Assembly: GCA_030844895.1 (NCBI GenBank)
Contig: CM061229.1
Location: 106,762,975 to 106,826,974, forward strand
From: Ambrosia x helenae
Lineage: Eukaryota > Streptophyta > Magnoliopsida > Asterales > Asteraceae
Length of the DNA: 64,000 nucleotides
Direction: 5' to 3'
Positions within the stretch are counted from its first letter, which is position 1; each line of letters opens with the position of its first letter. This document shows, one piece after another, positions 37,006 through 48,111 of the stretch. The position numbers were made by a program, and so were the translations under genes. The notes beneath the pieces were generated by a model. That model was given only the letters and a program-made list of their open reading frames with translations. It had not been told where the DNA came from and searched no databases.

Positions 37006-40000
37006 ATAACACCCCAACCGATGGCGGAAACATCGAGGTGTCACGTAGTGACGATTGTTCAATAGCTCATGGTACTAAAGTGTAAATTTGAGTACATTGA
37101 ATTAAATAGTTTATTACATTGAAAGGAAAATTACAGAATACAATAATTCTAAAGCGTCAAGTCTGACTAAAATACAATAAAGTCAAAGCTTAAATATAAA
37201 TCCAAAGCTTAAAAGAAGCGTCTCAAAATAACCTGAAACATGTACGAAAATAGTATAGGTCAATAAAAAAATGTATTGGTGAGCATACCCTATTTTGAAT
37301 ACATATAGTAGAAAAGTGTTTAGTAATTCATGTGCGGTACCATTTGCAATTATGTAATAAGTAATGTCCGTTCAAAATCAACCCTAAGAATCAAGTATCA
37401 AGAATCAAGAATAAAACAACCACTTTGAAAACCATTTTTGAGTATAATGAATCACATAACAATGACCAAGGACTTAACTCGAACACGTAAGTTAACAAGG
37501 GGTATATACCATAGTACTATTCATTGAAATGCCTGGCCCTCAAAGGTTAATGATTTTGACAAGTCATAGACACACAAATTAACATAAATCAAATACACAT
37601 GAGAATTACATTTAGTGAAAAAATAACATTTATTCATAGTGTACATGAATAGCCCCAAAAGAGTAAAACATGAAAAAGAGGAAAGATATACTCACAGATT
37701 GCGAAAACGATCAAAATCCAACTTAAGCGGTCGTCAGCTAAGTAATGGGAATTCCGAGGGATTCAACCTATAATGTATAAGAATACAAATAAGGAAATGT
37801 CTACAAATTCTAAGGTATCTAGGGTTCTAAGGCATTAGGGTTCATTAAGTTGATTTGGGGAATTAGAGTTTTTGCGATAAATCAAATTAATACAAAAAAT
37901 GTATATAAAAAATAATGTGACAAGGTTTATAAATATGATTAGGTAATATACTTATTACCAATCGACTATCTAGTTAAAAGGTAGTTCCAAATAATTGGGA
38001 CAAAGTAATTGAATTAATTATTTTAAAACTGTAATTGTAAATAATTACAATAATTTCTAAAGAGTTTATATAAAAAAGTTTGTGATATAGGAATTACTAT
38101 TTTTTTTTAATTCAATTTACTTCTCATTAAAACAAAATGCGAAAGTTATATCATAATAGCAGGTAGACGGGCAACAAGCTACGCCGCCACCCCTTTTTGA
38201 CAAATAAATACAAGTTACACAAGTGAACTAAATGTTTATGATTATAACTTTCAAACATAATGATATTTATGTTTTATTAAACATTAAATTTATAAAACAA
38301 ATTTCATGTATTATGAATTAATAAATGATTTATGTATTTAAATAAGCATAAATCTAACTAAAATACAAGATATGGCTCAAAAATGATATTTTTGTGAAAA
38401 ATAATTAAATTCTGATGAAAATTGATCAAAATAATTTTTTCACAATTTTTCCCAATTTATTTGCATTTAAAACAGATTTAATGAATTTAAATCATATTTA
38501 AATGATTAAAAATAGGAAAATCAATAAAAATTATTGTTTTCTATGCAAATAAATTTTATTTCTGTTCTTTATATCTAGAAATAATTACCCAAAAATTTTG
38601 AGATTTAAACCATTAAAGATTAATTTTAATCAATTAATTATGATTAAAAAATTTAAATCAATAAAAATACGAAAATAATATACTTTTCAGAAAATAAAAA
38701 TATGATAATTTTCTATGAGGTTTCAAGATACTACACATAAACTTTCATGATTTTTAGAGCAAAAAAGAATTTTCTATAAATATAATAAGATAAATGTATT
38801 TATATAAATAATATAAATAATAAAACAAAAAAAAATGCAACAGACCCGCTGGTTGAGGGATACGAACCCGGGTCCTTTAGGTGCTTAAACATAGATACAA
38901 CCACTACACCATAAGCATCACATATTGTTTTATTTGAATTAAAATTATATTTATATAATAATACTCACTTCATCTTCTTCCCCAATTTCAAACCCTAAAC
39001 CCTAGATTCCTAAGATCCTCAATTCGCGAAGAATAACATCCGATTATATAGGGCTTTCATAGAGGGCTAAATAAGAAACAAAATGACAATATAAATTTGG
39101 ACTTACAAGATCGAATAATGATAAAAAATGAAAGCAAAGAATCCGAACTAAAAGTCACGACTTGGAGGTCTTGAAGTCGCCATTTGACATGTTTTTTAGT
39201 GGTTTTAGAATGTAAATCAGTGCAGAAGATGAATGGTGCGAACGATTTATATATTGGACTAGTAAAAGATGAGTTTTAAGACGATTTAAGTTTCCGACCG
39301 TTTCACTAATAAAACCGAATTAAAATCCTTAATGAATTCTAAATTATTTCACTTAATTAGAATTGAATCATATCTTAGAGGCAATAAATTTTATGAATAG
39401 TAAATTCAATTGACATTTGAGTTTTATAACTCATATTTCACTTTAAGTCAATAACTAATTAACTTCTTATTGAATAATAATTATTTTATTATTATTAAAA
39501 TTATCTCAATTATTATTTAGTGATTAATTTATAAAATACAAATGTCAAACATACAAGGATTGAAAGTGAAACTACAATATAGATTAAGGACTAAAAGTGT
39601 GCATACGATGAAAGTGAATGGTGCAAATGTCACAGAAACATAAGATATTTGGTTCATGAGCTCAACAGTCCTTGTACTTACATTTACACTTGTACTTACA
39701 TTTACACTGTAACCATTAGCTAACAATAGCCATGAAACACCTAAATAGATCTATTGGGTTGACATCCCGCTCTTGGTTAGTCGCTCTAACCGGTCACATA
39801 CAAAAGAGTGCTAGTATTCTACTATATATAAGTTGTCTTTATTGTACAATGTGTGAGGCACAACAGTCAAGAGGTTTGGTTATGGGACTCATGGTTGGCA
39901 CAATAATCATTAGCTTAGCTAGCTTTGATTGGTCATACATGAATTTCTCGAACACATTACATAGTACATTAAAAACTGTGAACTCACCGACATTATGTTG

Positions 40001-40301
40001 ACAAATTTTTTATGCATGTTTTTCAGGTAATTGACCATGGAGTACGGGAACTTGAGGGAGAGGTTTGAGTGCACATCATGTGGTACCAACATCATGAACC
40101 AAGACTTAATAACATTTGTTATGTAATGTTTTTAACGTACCGTTCGGTATTTTCAAACAATTTTACATTTATTTTAATTATATAAGACATGATTTCACTG
40201 CTTGATATCTACTTTTATTACATCTTATGTGTTGTTCGAACCTTGTGCTTGAAAGCCTTTCGAATCACATCCCCATGTTTCCGCCTTGACGGGGTGTGAC
40301 A
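37006..40301. other. Long-LTR remnants in both orientations
   Basis: At 37008 AACACCCCAACCGATGG, then a CATCGAGGTGTCACG word, is the 3' end of the nested-element LTR family in minus orientation, without a primer site beside it (solo or truncated LTR). At 40301 the stretch closes with a plus-orientation end, CATGTTTCCGCC then GGGGTGTGACA. The outer limits of either copy could not be found. AT-rich, no gene. Confidence 0.45.
38842..38919 (-). other. tRNA-like pol III module
   Basis: Minus strand holds an A-box-like GGTGTAGTGGTT and B-box-like GGTTCGTATCC (38858-38868), followed by a T-rich stretch downstream. The halves do not fold as a full tRNA, so it is not called a tRNA gene. Confidence 0.5.
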
Positions 40302-40309
40302 GGTTAGAG

Positions 40310-40530
40310 GTAGGACCCCAAGTGGTGAAATCCACTACGCGGCTCAAATCATGTAAAATTATAACGAAATGTGTTTTGTGACACTTAATGAAGTGATATG
40401 CTACACACAAGTGGTGAAATCCACTAAGTGGGTCAAATTCTATAAAACCATAACAAAACGTATTTTAAGACAATCAATGAGGTGAAACAATGCAACCAAA
40501 AGGTGAAATCTATAAAGTGGGTCAACAGGT
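40310..40530 (+). repeat. Tandem repeat, about 100-bp unit, 2-3 copies
   Basis: CAAGTGGTGAAATCCACTA followed by a GGGTCAAAT-like word recurs; the third copy is decayed. Confidence 0.7.
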
Positions 40531-42109
40531 GATGATTACATCATTGAACCTAGTACTTAATGCTTGTATATCAAGCATTGAGACTCAAGGAGTTAAATGG
40601 GTCAAATGGTTATGTGATGCCATTTGAATCCGGAGAATTTGATACTTGTCAATTAAGAATTTATAAAGGTAAGTAAATTGGAGAAAGGAGCATTTGATGC
40701 CAAGGATCTTGAAAAGGAAAGCGCAAGGTATGGAAATGGGGCCACGCTACCTGGTAAGTCTGTAAATTTAGTGGGCGGCTTTTGAGCCAACAAAACGGGG
40801 AAAATAACCCACATGATGTATGGGTATCTAGTTAGTAAGTTATTAAGTTAGCCAAGCCCTAATACGCTCCATAGGTGCGTAGGAACGACAAGAAAGGATA
40901 ATGAAAGAAATGGTAAAAACCATGCACGTAGGGCTTAAATACTTTTAGACATATTTAAAGGTTGAAAACAAAGGTTAAATCAAGAAACAACACATACGGG
41001 TGTTGAGAATGTAAAAATCACTCATGAGAGTAAAATGGGAATTTTGAAACTTGCTAAGGGTCAACATTAAACCAAGTCGTGGTAAATAAAACGAATTATG
41101 CTTTTTAGCTCATTAATTGTTAAACAAGGTGAGCAATGGGAAGTTAATGAGCGAAATGCTCAAAATCCCTTAACGGGTCAAGTTGACCCACATCACAATT
41201 GGAGGCCAAAATGAACAGGCATCTGTAGCATAAATCAAGTACGAGTATTATTAGTAGGGTGCCTAGAGATAAGATTATGATTTAATTTAGTATTAGGATG
41301 GTTAAACCTTGGTTAAAATGATCTATTACCCTTAACGGGTCAATTTGGGTAAAAATATTTCTTAACCGAACCGAAGTGTAAATTAATAGTGATTTTGGTT
41401 TCGGGCAAAGGATTGGAATTTGAAATGAGATATGAGACTAGGTTCTAAGAGCAGTGAACTTTACCTAACCAAAGATGGGTGAAAAATCTTAAAAATGTTG
41501 GAAATTTGGCTATGGCATGAAATGCTGCAGATGTAGCAACATTTCTGTTGAAAATGACCCTTGACGCCACATGAAGGATTTATCTTTCCCCTCCGTGTGG
41601 CGCGAGGCTAACCCTTGGCGCCACACAGAGGATTTAGCCTTCCCGACGCGTGGCGCGAGGCTACATCAGATGGGTATTTTTGTTGTTTGTTCCATTTTTT
41701 ATATGTAACAACACTTCTAACCATTCTAATTTGTAATTAACAACATTTCTAACCATTATAATGTGTAATGGTGACATGCATTTATATGAAGGGTGACCGG
41801 AATACGGGTCAAGCCGCGAGGAGAACCGAACACCTTTTATACTTCCGGTCTAGAATATCGTTTAAAGCTTAATTCATAGTAAAAGTTTGTAGCAATTGAA
41901 TATGTAAAAGGTTGGGAAATTATCAATTGTGTTAAAGCCATTAGGTTAGGTTTTCATATCCAATAAAGTTTTAAACGGTTATGATATTTAAGTCCTAGTC
42001 TCGCAAGCTTTACGTCAAAATTGTGTGATTACGGGTTAGGGTCTTACATAATATTTATTAAATAAACTATTACTGGGAATTTTAAAATACTTAAATTTAA
42101 AATAGGAAA
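40531..42109. other. LTR/UTR-like DNA with GC-rich repeat, no gene
   Basis: At 41562-41662 a roughly 60-bp unit with GTGGCGCGAGGCTA occurs twice. It resembles the GC palindromes at 22014 and 27132 in style. The remainder is AT-rich and non-coding. Confidence 0.4.
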
Positions 42110-42930
42110 ATTATAGATTTTGTCATTTATGTTTACACCAATCTTTAGTAGATGCCTTTTAACTTTAAAATTGATGAGATTCATCCTTTATGTTTTGAAA
42201 TCTTGCACCATTTGTTCTTTGCACTAATCGGGTTATATTTTAACGTTAATTGGGGTCACGTGGACTCAACATCAGGGCAACTTGGTAATTTTGTTCATTT
42301 ATTTAAAATGCATTTAATAAATAAAACAAAAATAATTTTCTAAAATTAAAAAATGTATATTATAACATCTCCTCTATCACACTCAACTCTTTTCTATTTC
42401 TCTCTCAAGCCCCTCTCTTTCCCTGTCTACCTTTTATCCAGTCTCCACGACCAAACATCCACCACCGCTGGTACCAAACAACCACCACTACCACCAATGA
42501 TAACACTAAGAAACCACCGCCGGTACCAAGCAAACCCCACACCACCCCCATTGAAACCCTACCACCACCATAAACAACAACACCAAACATCATCACCACC
42601 AACATTGTAAAAATGTCGCCACAAACACCAAATACCGTTTCAAGGTCTGAACCCAACAACCTTCCTTCAAGCACACAATAACACAGGTAGTCTAGATGCT
42701 ACCTCGTGAAACTACCAAAAACGTCTCATTAAACCCGGATCCAACTCCAATGAAGGAAAATAGGGCTATTGTCGGTGACTCGATGGTGGTTGCAAAGATG
42801 GTGGTGGTGCTCATGGTTGTCGAAGGTTAGGATGGTGGTGGTTGGTTAAAACATAAAGGAAGAATCTCGTAAACTTTAAAGTTAAAGGGCATCCACTGAA
42901 AATTGGTGTAAGCATAAAGAAAAAAATCTT
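42110..42930. mobile_element. Long-TIR MITE-like element
   Basis: Left end TTTATGTTTACACCAATCTT and right end (reverse complement TTTATGCTTACACCAATTTT) match over about 75 bp. The centre has CCACC-rich sequence. The target duplication was not resolved, so the ends are approximate. Confidence 0.65.
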
Positions 42931-43020
42931 TAAATTTCCTTAAAATAAAGTTAAAAGCTCAAATGAACTATTAAACACCAACGAACATGTTACCAAGCGT
43001 TCATGAACATATATGAACGA

Positions 43021-44177
43021 GGGTTAGGATCAAATACACAAGACACTTTTTCTATGAAGGGTGAGAAGGATTGTGATCCATTGATCATATATTTGAAGGG
43101 TTGAGATTAGTTTGTTTGAAAAGAATAAATAATAAATTAGAGGAAGGGCATAAAAGGAAAACCACATTTGTTGACTTTCTCTCTCCACATGCAATGCACA
43201 TGTCAATTCCCCCCATCATTTTAAAACGTCTATAACTTTTTCATACGTCATTTTTTTTCAAAAAAAATTCACCATATTAACGAGCGTTTTTTTATCTTTA
43301 ATATGAGTACCACATTGCTACATTAAAATTGAAAAAAAAATTCGTGCTAAATGGGTTTTCTTCTCCGTTGTGTCTTTCTGCTCGTTCATTGTGTTATAGT
43401 ATGCATGTGTGCTTTATAAATATGTTATTTATGTTTTTTTAGTCTACACGTGATTTAACTTTGTCCATTGTGCTTTTAGTATGCTTTTAATTGTGTTTTA
43501 CACAAATGAGTTTTGTATTTAGGTGTACATTGTGTTTTATTATATTGTTCATTGTGTTTAAGTATGTTATTCATTATGTTTTTAGTCTTCTGTTCATTGT
43601 GTTTTTTATATGTCGTCCATTGTGTTTTACACAATTGGGTTTTTAACTTTTTTTTTTCAAAAATGTTCATTGTATTTTAGTCTTCTGTTCATTGTGTCTT
43701 TCGTATGTCATCCATTGTGTCTTCCACAACTGGGTTTTCAACTTTTTTTTTTTCAAAAGTATTCATTGTGTTTTAGTCTTCTATTCATTGTGTCTTTAGT
43801 ATGTCGTCTATTGTATTTTACTATACTCTTGATTGTGTTTTATACCTTATATTTAATTGGTGTTCATTGTGTTTTACATTCCATTGTGTCTTACGCAAGT
43901 GGGTTTTGAATTTTTTTTTCAAAAGTATAACAATATGGTACTCATATTAAAGATAAAAAGACGCTCAATTTTATGGTATATATTTTTTTAAAAACGGATG
44001 ACGTATAAAAAAGTTACGGCCATTTAAAAATGAAGGTGGAAATGACATGTGACTTGCATGTGCATATGTTTTTGACAAAATTACCCCTCCCACTTGTTAA
44101 TCCTTTGGACACATGTCATTTTCTAGTGGCTTCTCACCCTTCTCATTTTTTGTAGCCTTTGTAGAATAACCAAACCC
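43021..44177. mobile_element. MULE-type foldback element with 10-bp TSD
   Basis: Flanked by ATATGAACGA on both sides (43011-43020, 44178-44187). Ends are GGGTTAGG and CCAAACCC, and inverted similarity continues for roughly 250-300 bp (shared GGGTGAGAAG, ATCTTTAATATGAGTACCA). The 1157-bp element has no transposase. Its centre is a minisatellite of TTCATTGTGTTTTAGTCTTC units (about 43440-43910). Confidence 0.85.
43440..43910 (+). repeat. Minisatellite inside the MULE-type element
   Basis: Repeated words GTTCATTGTGTTTTAGT and GTATGTCGTCCATTGTG; generates open frames on both strands that are unlikely to be genes. Confidence 0.75.
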
Positions 44178-44345
44178 ATATGAACGAATGCAACTTCTGT
44201 TCATATATGTTTGTTTAACTAAACGGACTAAATTTTCTTGTCCGTATTCGTTCATTTAATAAACAAACAAACAAACTTTCCACAAAACAGTTCACAACAC
44301 AATTCGGTAAACATTTGGTGTATTTCCACTTTGATTAATGATTAA

Positions 44346-44730
44346 GGGTATGTTTGGCAAAACTAGCTAGTGGCTAGTAGCTGTTGGCCGGAAGCTATGG
44401 TAGCTGTAGCTTTTTAAATAAATTTGATGTTTGGCAAAGTAGCTAGAGCTTTTAATAAATATATAAAATGACTAAAATGAGCATTAACTAAAATCTTGTA
44501 TGCATGTTTTTTTTTTTAATGATAGAATGAGTATTTGTGTCATTACTCGTTAAAGCCTGTAGCTAGTAGGAGTTTTTTCTTAAACGCTAGTACTAGTAGC
44601 TTTTCAATATAAAGTTTTTTCTCTAATCTAAAAGTTTCAAGCTCTTCCAATCAAACAACTTTTTTTATTAATTAGGACTTTTTTTTAAGTTAAAGCTTGA
44701 AGCTCTTTAAAGCTCATTGCGAAACATACC
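44346..44730. mobile_element. Tourist-like (PIF/Harbinger) MITE
   Basis: Starts GGGTATGTTTGGCAAAAC and ends GCGAAACATACC, with TTAA on both sides (44342-44345, 44731-44734). The GGG-T-TGTTTGGCAAA end and TTA-type target fit Tourist/PIF MITEs. 385 bp, no coding region. Confidence 0.75.
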
Positions 44731-44789
44731 TTAAATATATTAATTCTCCCATAACCTAAGAAATTAATAGCGGCAAGTTTTGAGTTTAA

Positions 44790-45365
44790 ATTATATATAA
44801 TACTAAAACGTAACGTCGGTTTGTGAGAGCGAAAGCACTGTAGCTATCATGCATTCCAAATTCTTCCACGTCACTACGGCCGGTCATCCAACGATTAGGG
44901 TAGTCGCTGATTGTTTCGAAACCGCCCAGAAAAGGGCTTGAACTCGCCCAGAAAGGGCTTGAAACCGCCCAAAAAACCGTTCAATTCAACCGCCAAAAAA
45001 AAAGTGTAAGCCGCCCAAAAAAAATTATAAAACCGCCCAAAATTTGTTTACCATAAACGCCCAAAAAGAAAACCATTACCTTCTTACTTTCATTTTGCTT
45101 GCTTTGAATATGCTTTATTTTATTTTGAATAGGCTCAATGTGAAAAAACTTTTAAACATTGCATCAACACTCAGTTTATCAGTTCGTACAGGTTTCTCAT
45201 TCTTGATTGGTTCACCTGGTTGCTGATGGCATACGTCGTTTTATTCATGTTTTGTTTTCGGCGATTGTTGACGAACGTTGTTGCAGTTGATAGCGACGGT
45301 TGTCAAACACAGAGTTTCATCCACCGTGTACCGTCGCGTGTCGCGACGGCGGGTAAAATACTAGT
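44790..45365 (+). mobile_element. Non-autonomous Helitron, 3' end
   Basis: A perfect hairpin CCGTCGCG-TGT-CGCGACGG (45331-45349) is followed 11 bases later by CTAGT (45361-45365) and then T. This is the classic Helitron 3' terminus (hairpin, CTRRT, insertion at AT). The 5' end is not certain; sequence from about 44790 on is non-coding, with CGCCCA-rich repeats near 44920-45030. Confidence 0.65.
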
Positions 45366-47390
45366 TTAAATTAAAAATGAAAATGTGGGAGAAGAAACAC
45401 GACATAGTATACTAATAATATACATTAAAGTGGTGGGGGGGGGGGGGAAGAGGTGGGGGGAAGCGCCATGTGGCACTTGTGGGTCCCTTTTGGGGGGGAA
45501 AATAATTGTGGGGAGTGGAAGGGGGGGAAGAGGTGGGGGGAAGTGCCATGTGGCATTTCTTTTTTCTTTTTTTTAACTTTGTTTTTTTTAATAAATATAA
45601 AACAAAATTTTAAAAAACCATAATATTAATTCATAATAAACTACAAAGTTAAATAAAAAAAACACTAAAAACCAAAATTACATGAAATTTAAAAAAAAAA
45701 AAAAAAACCTTAAAAAAAACAACTTAGTTATCGCTAACGTCTTCATCAGATGGGTAATCTCTTGGTATACTCCAAATATGATCAACCAGATCCGCTCGAA
45801 GGTTGTGATGTGTTTGGCTATTCTTAATTTCAGAGTTGTTGACGTTTCTTTCTTCATCCGTAATGTTTTCTTGACTTTGCTGCGTTTCCTCACCAAAGTA
45901 CTCGCATATTGCACGTCCTTCATCCTCCAAAATCATGTTATGTAAAATTAGGCATGCGTACATCACATTTCGTACATGCGTTTTTTCCCACAGTCGGCAA
46001 GGTTGGGCCAAAATGTGCCATCTTTTTTTCAACACACCAAAAGCACGCTCAACATCTTTCCGTGCAGCCATTTGTGCTTTGTTAAACTTTTTTCTCTTAG
46101 GGTCTAACGTAGTCCTCCGTGTAAACGATTTTACGAACACAGCCCAATCAGGGTAAATTCCATCTGCTAGAAGATACCCGTACTTGTATTCTGTCTCGTT
46201 TAAGAAAAAAGTTCCTTTTGGTGCAACATCGTTTATAAGATCGTCGAAGACTGGTGATTGATTAAGAACAGTCCTATCGTTCAACGAACCGGCACACCAA
46301 AAAACGCATGCCAAATCCAAAGATCTTGTGACACAACCGCTTCAAGCATCATACACGGCGATTTATGAAAACCGCTAGAGTGTTGGCCTTGCCACTCAGT
46401 TGGACAAAGTTGCCACTCCCATTTCATACAATCTATACTCCCGAGCATACCGGGAAAACCATGTTTTTCTTCGTGAAAGTCTAAAAGTTGTTGGACGTCA
46501 CTAAATGTTGGTTTTCTTAAATATCTTTTTAAATATAAATCAATGACGCCCGCACAAAAAAACTGAGTACTTTCTCTAGCCGTTCGCTCGGCCATCCTTA
46601 GATACTCATCCATTACGTCGGAACTGCTTCCGTACGCCAATGCTCTAAGCGCGGCTGTGACCTTTTGCATCGCGGTAAATCCCATCTGACCACGTGCATC
46701 GGGCCTTTGTTTGAAATATTCATAATTATTTTCTAAATCATTTGTTATTCTTAAAAATAAATTACGACTCATACGAAAACGCCGCCTAAAAGTTCGTTCA
46801 TCGTATGTTGATTCGGGTGAGAAGTAATCACGTACCAATGACTCATTTCCGGTTTCGCGTTCGCGAACTATATACTTTCTACGCTTGGGTGGTTCGGAGG
46901 TCCCTTCGTCGTCCGCTATAGCTTTAACGACGTTCTGAACGGTTGCCATTAACATTTCTGCGGCACTTTCGCCAAAGTCATCCAAAGCGAGTTGATCAAA
47001 CATATCGTCTGAACTCGAAGAATCGCTCGACATCTTGCAATTTTTTTTGAAAATATATGATAGTATTGGGAGGATTATATGAAAAAAATGAGTGTGTTTG
47101 TGTGTAGAAAGTTATTGTTATATATATATATATATAAAATAAATTTTTTTTATTAATCTAGCCGTTATTTTCAAACGGATACTTTTTTTTTCTTTTTTTT
47201 TTTTTTTTTTCAAACGGTAATAATATAGTTTCACCCAATCAAGCCCCGCCACCTGTCCCTCCTCTCCCCCCCACGCCAGTGATCCCCTCCCCGCCCTCAG
47301 CCCCACGCCGGTCATCCCGCCCCTATGGCGGCGGTGTTCCCCCCCTCTCCCGCCCCTCTCCCGCCCCCACTCCCACTAGTCTAAATATTG
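45366..47390 (-). mobile_element. PIF/Harbinger transposon (ends approximate)
   Basis: G-rich subterminal repeats at 45430-45560 (GGGGAAGAGGTGGGGGG, GCCATGTGGCA) and their C-rich counterparts at 47260-47380 enclose a Harbinger transposase gene. ACTAGTYTAAAT occurs at both edges (about 45360 and 47380), but I could not define a 3-bp target duplication. Confidence 0.6.
45724..47033 (-). pseudogene. PIF/Harbinger transposase (HARBI1/ALP1-like), one frameshift
   Basis: A DDE nuclease for cut-and-paste transposition. The N-terminal part (start 47033, about 250 codons) includes an acidic serine-rich head, a basic PKRRKY stretch and GSIDCMKWEW with the first catalytic Asp. The C-terminal part (to 45724) has SPVFDDL with the second Asp and KDVERAFGVLKKRW with the Glu. 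The two halves are in different frames and meet at about 46285-46295, where one base seems to be missing in a G-run after the HAFFGVP motif. Combined length of about 430-440 residues fits the family. No partner Myb-like gene is present. A recent single-base break is likely; a sequencing error is possible. Confidence 0.9.
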
Positions 47391-47480
47391 CATTATTTAT
47401 AAACAAGAGCTAACAACTATTCATAAAAAAATAAAGGAATCACAAGGAGAAGCACCCAACACCAAATCATTACTCTTTTT
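47120..47480. other. Low-complexity DNA upstream of the F-box gene
   Basis: Short TA run, poly-T at about 47185-47210 and C-rich sequence at 47260-47380 (Harbinger end), then AT-rich sequence that probably holds the F-box gene promoter. No clear TATA box assigned. Confidence 0.4.
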
Positions 47481-47577
47481 TTGTTTCTATCCACAATCAA
47501 TCATTACTTTGGGTATATGAATTCCATATGTCCTATGAATCCTTTAGCAAAAAAAACAATCCATTCAATGATCAAAG

Positions 47578-48099
47578 GTAATTTCTTGCTGAAAACTTTG
47601 AATCTTGTTGTTTATATATATGTTAATTTGTGTGATTTCATGAACCCTGAATCGGATTGTGTAAATATTCGGGATCTTTTTAATAGCATGTGAAAAGGGT
47701 TTTGATCATTTGAATTGAGGATTAAGAAAGTTTGGTTCTTTTTTTATTTTAAAATTAGGGTTCTTGGAAAGATTAATTTGGGTGAAAAAGGGTTTTAATA
47801 ATTTGAATTGGGATTAAGAAATTTGGGTTTTTTAATTAGGGTTCTTAAAAAGATTAATTTGGGTGAAAAGGGTTTTGATATTTTGAATTGGGGATTAAGA
47901 AAGTTGGGTTCTTTTTTTTTTCTTTTCTTTTTTTTCTTTTTTTTTTTTTTTTTTTTACAAATTAGGGTTCTTGAAAAGATTGATTTGGGTGAAAAGGGTT
48001 TTGATAATTTGAATTGGGGTTTAAGAATTTATTTTATATTTTTTTTCAAATTAGGGTTCTTGGAAAGATTAATTTGGGTTTGAAGACACTTGAATTTAG
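47578..48099 (+). other. Probable 5' UTR intron of the F-box gene
   Basis: AAAG|GTAATTTC at 47577/47578 is a good donor, and GAATTTAG ending at 48099 a plausible acceptor 12 bases before the ATG. The interval is T-rich and filled by four tandem units. Inferred from sequence only. Confidence 0.5.
47691..48078 (+). repeat. Four tandem units upstream of the F-box start codon
   Basis: Units starting at 47691, 47783, 47864 and 47990 (81-126 bp) each contain TGAAAAGGGTTTTGAT, GAATTGGG and TTAGGGTTCTTG, then AAAGATTAATTTGGG. Length differences come from poly-T runs. Confidence 0.85.
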
Positions 48100-48111
48100 G
48101 AATCTTGGAAA

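Larger units (their letters stand above)
42960..44300. mobile_element. hAT-MITE-like remnant split by a MULE-type element
   Basis: Flanks 42960-43020 and 44178-44300 carry GTTCATGAACATATATGAACG and TTCGTTCATTTAATAAAC-like words of the family at 51840-52555. Termini are not clear. Confidence 0.4.

Noticed and set aside
38842..38919. Functional tRNA gene
   Set aside because: A and B boxes are visible, but acceptor and anticodon arms do not pair properly; the same holds for 62933-62998 and 63650-63722.
37006..40301. A single 3.3-kb plus-strand LTR
   Set aside because: The sequence at 37008 is the reversed end of the nested-element LTR, not a start like that of 31664. Two opposite remnants fit better.
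42353..42674. Opposing 85- and 89-codon frames
   Set aside because: CCACC repeats within a MITE-like element produce frames on both strands; no start context or family match.
43476..43909. Opposing 64- and 99-codon frames
   Set aside because: Result of the minisatellite inside the MULE-type element.
45385..45576. Glycine-rich small protein
   Set aside because: Encoded by poly-G subterminal repeats of the Harbinger element; low complexity only.
45360..47391. ACTAGTYTAAAT as a 12-bp target duplication of the Harbinger element
   Set aside because: Harbinger elements make 3-bp duplications, and the left copy overlaps the Helitron end; probably coincidence.
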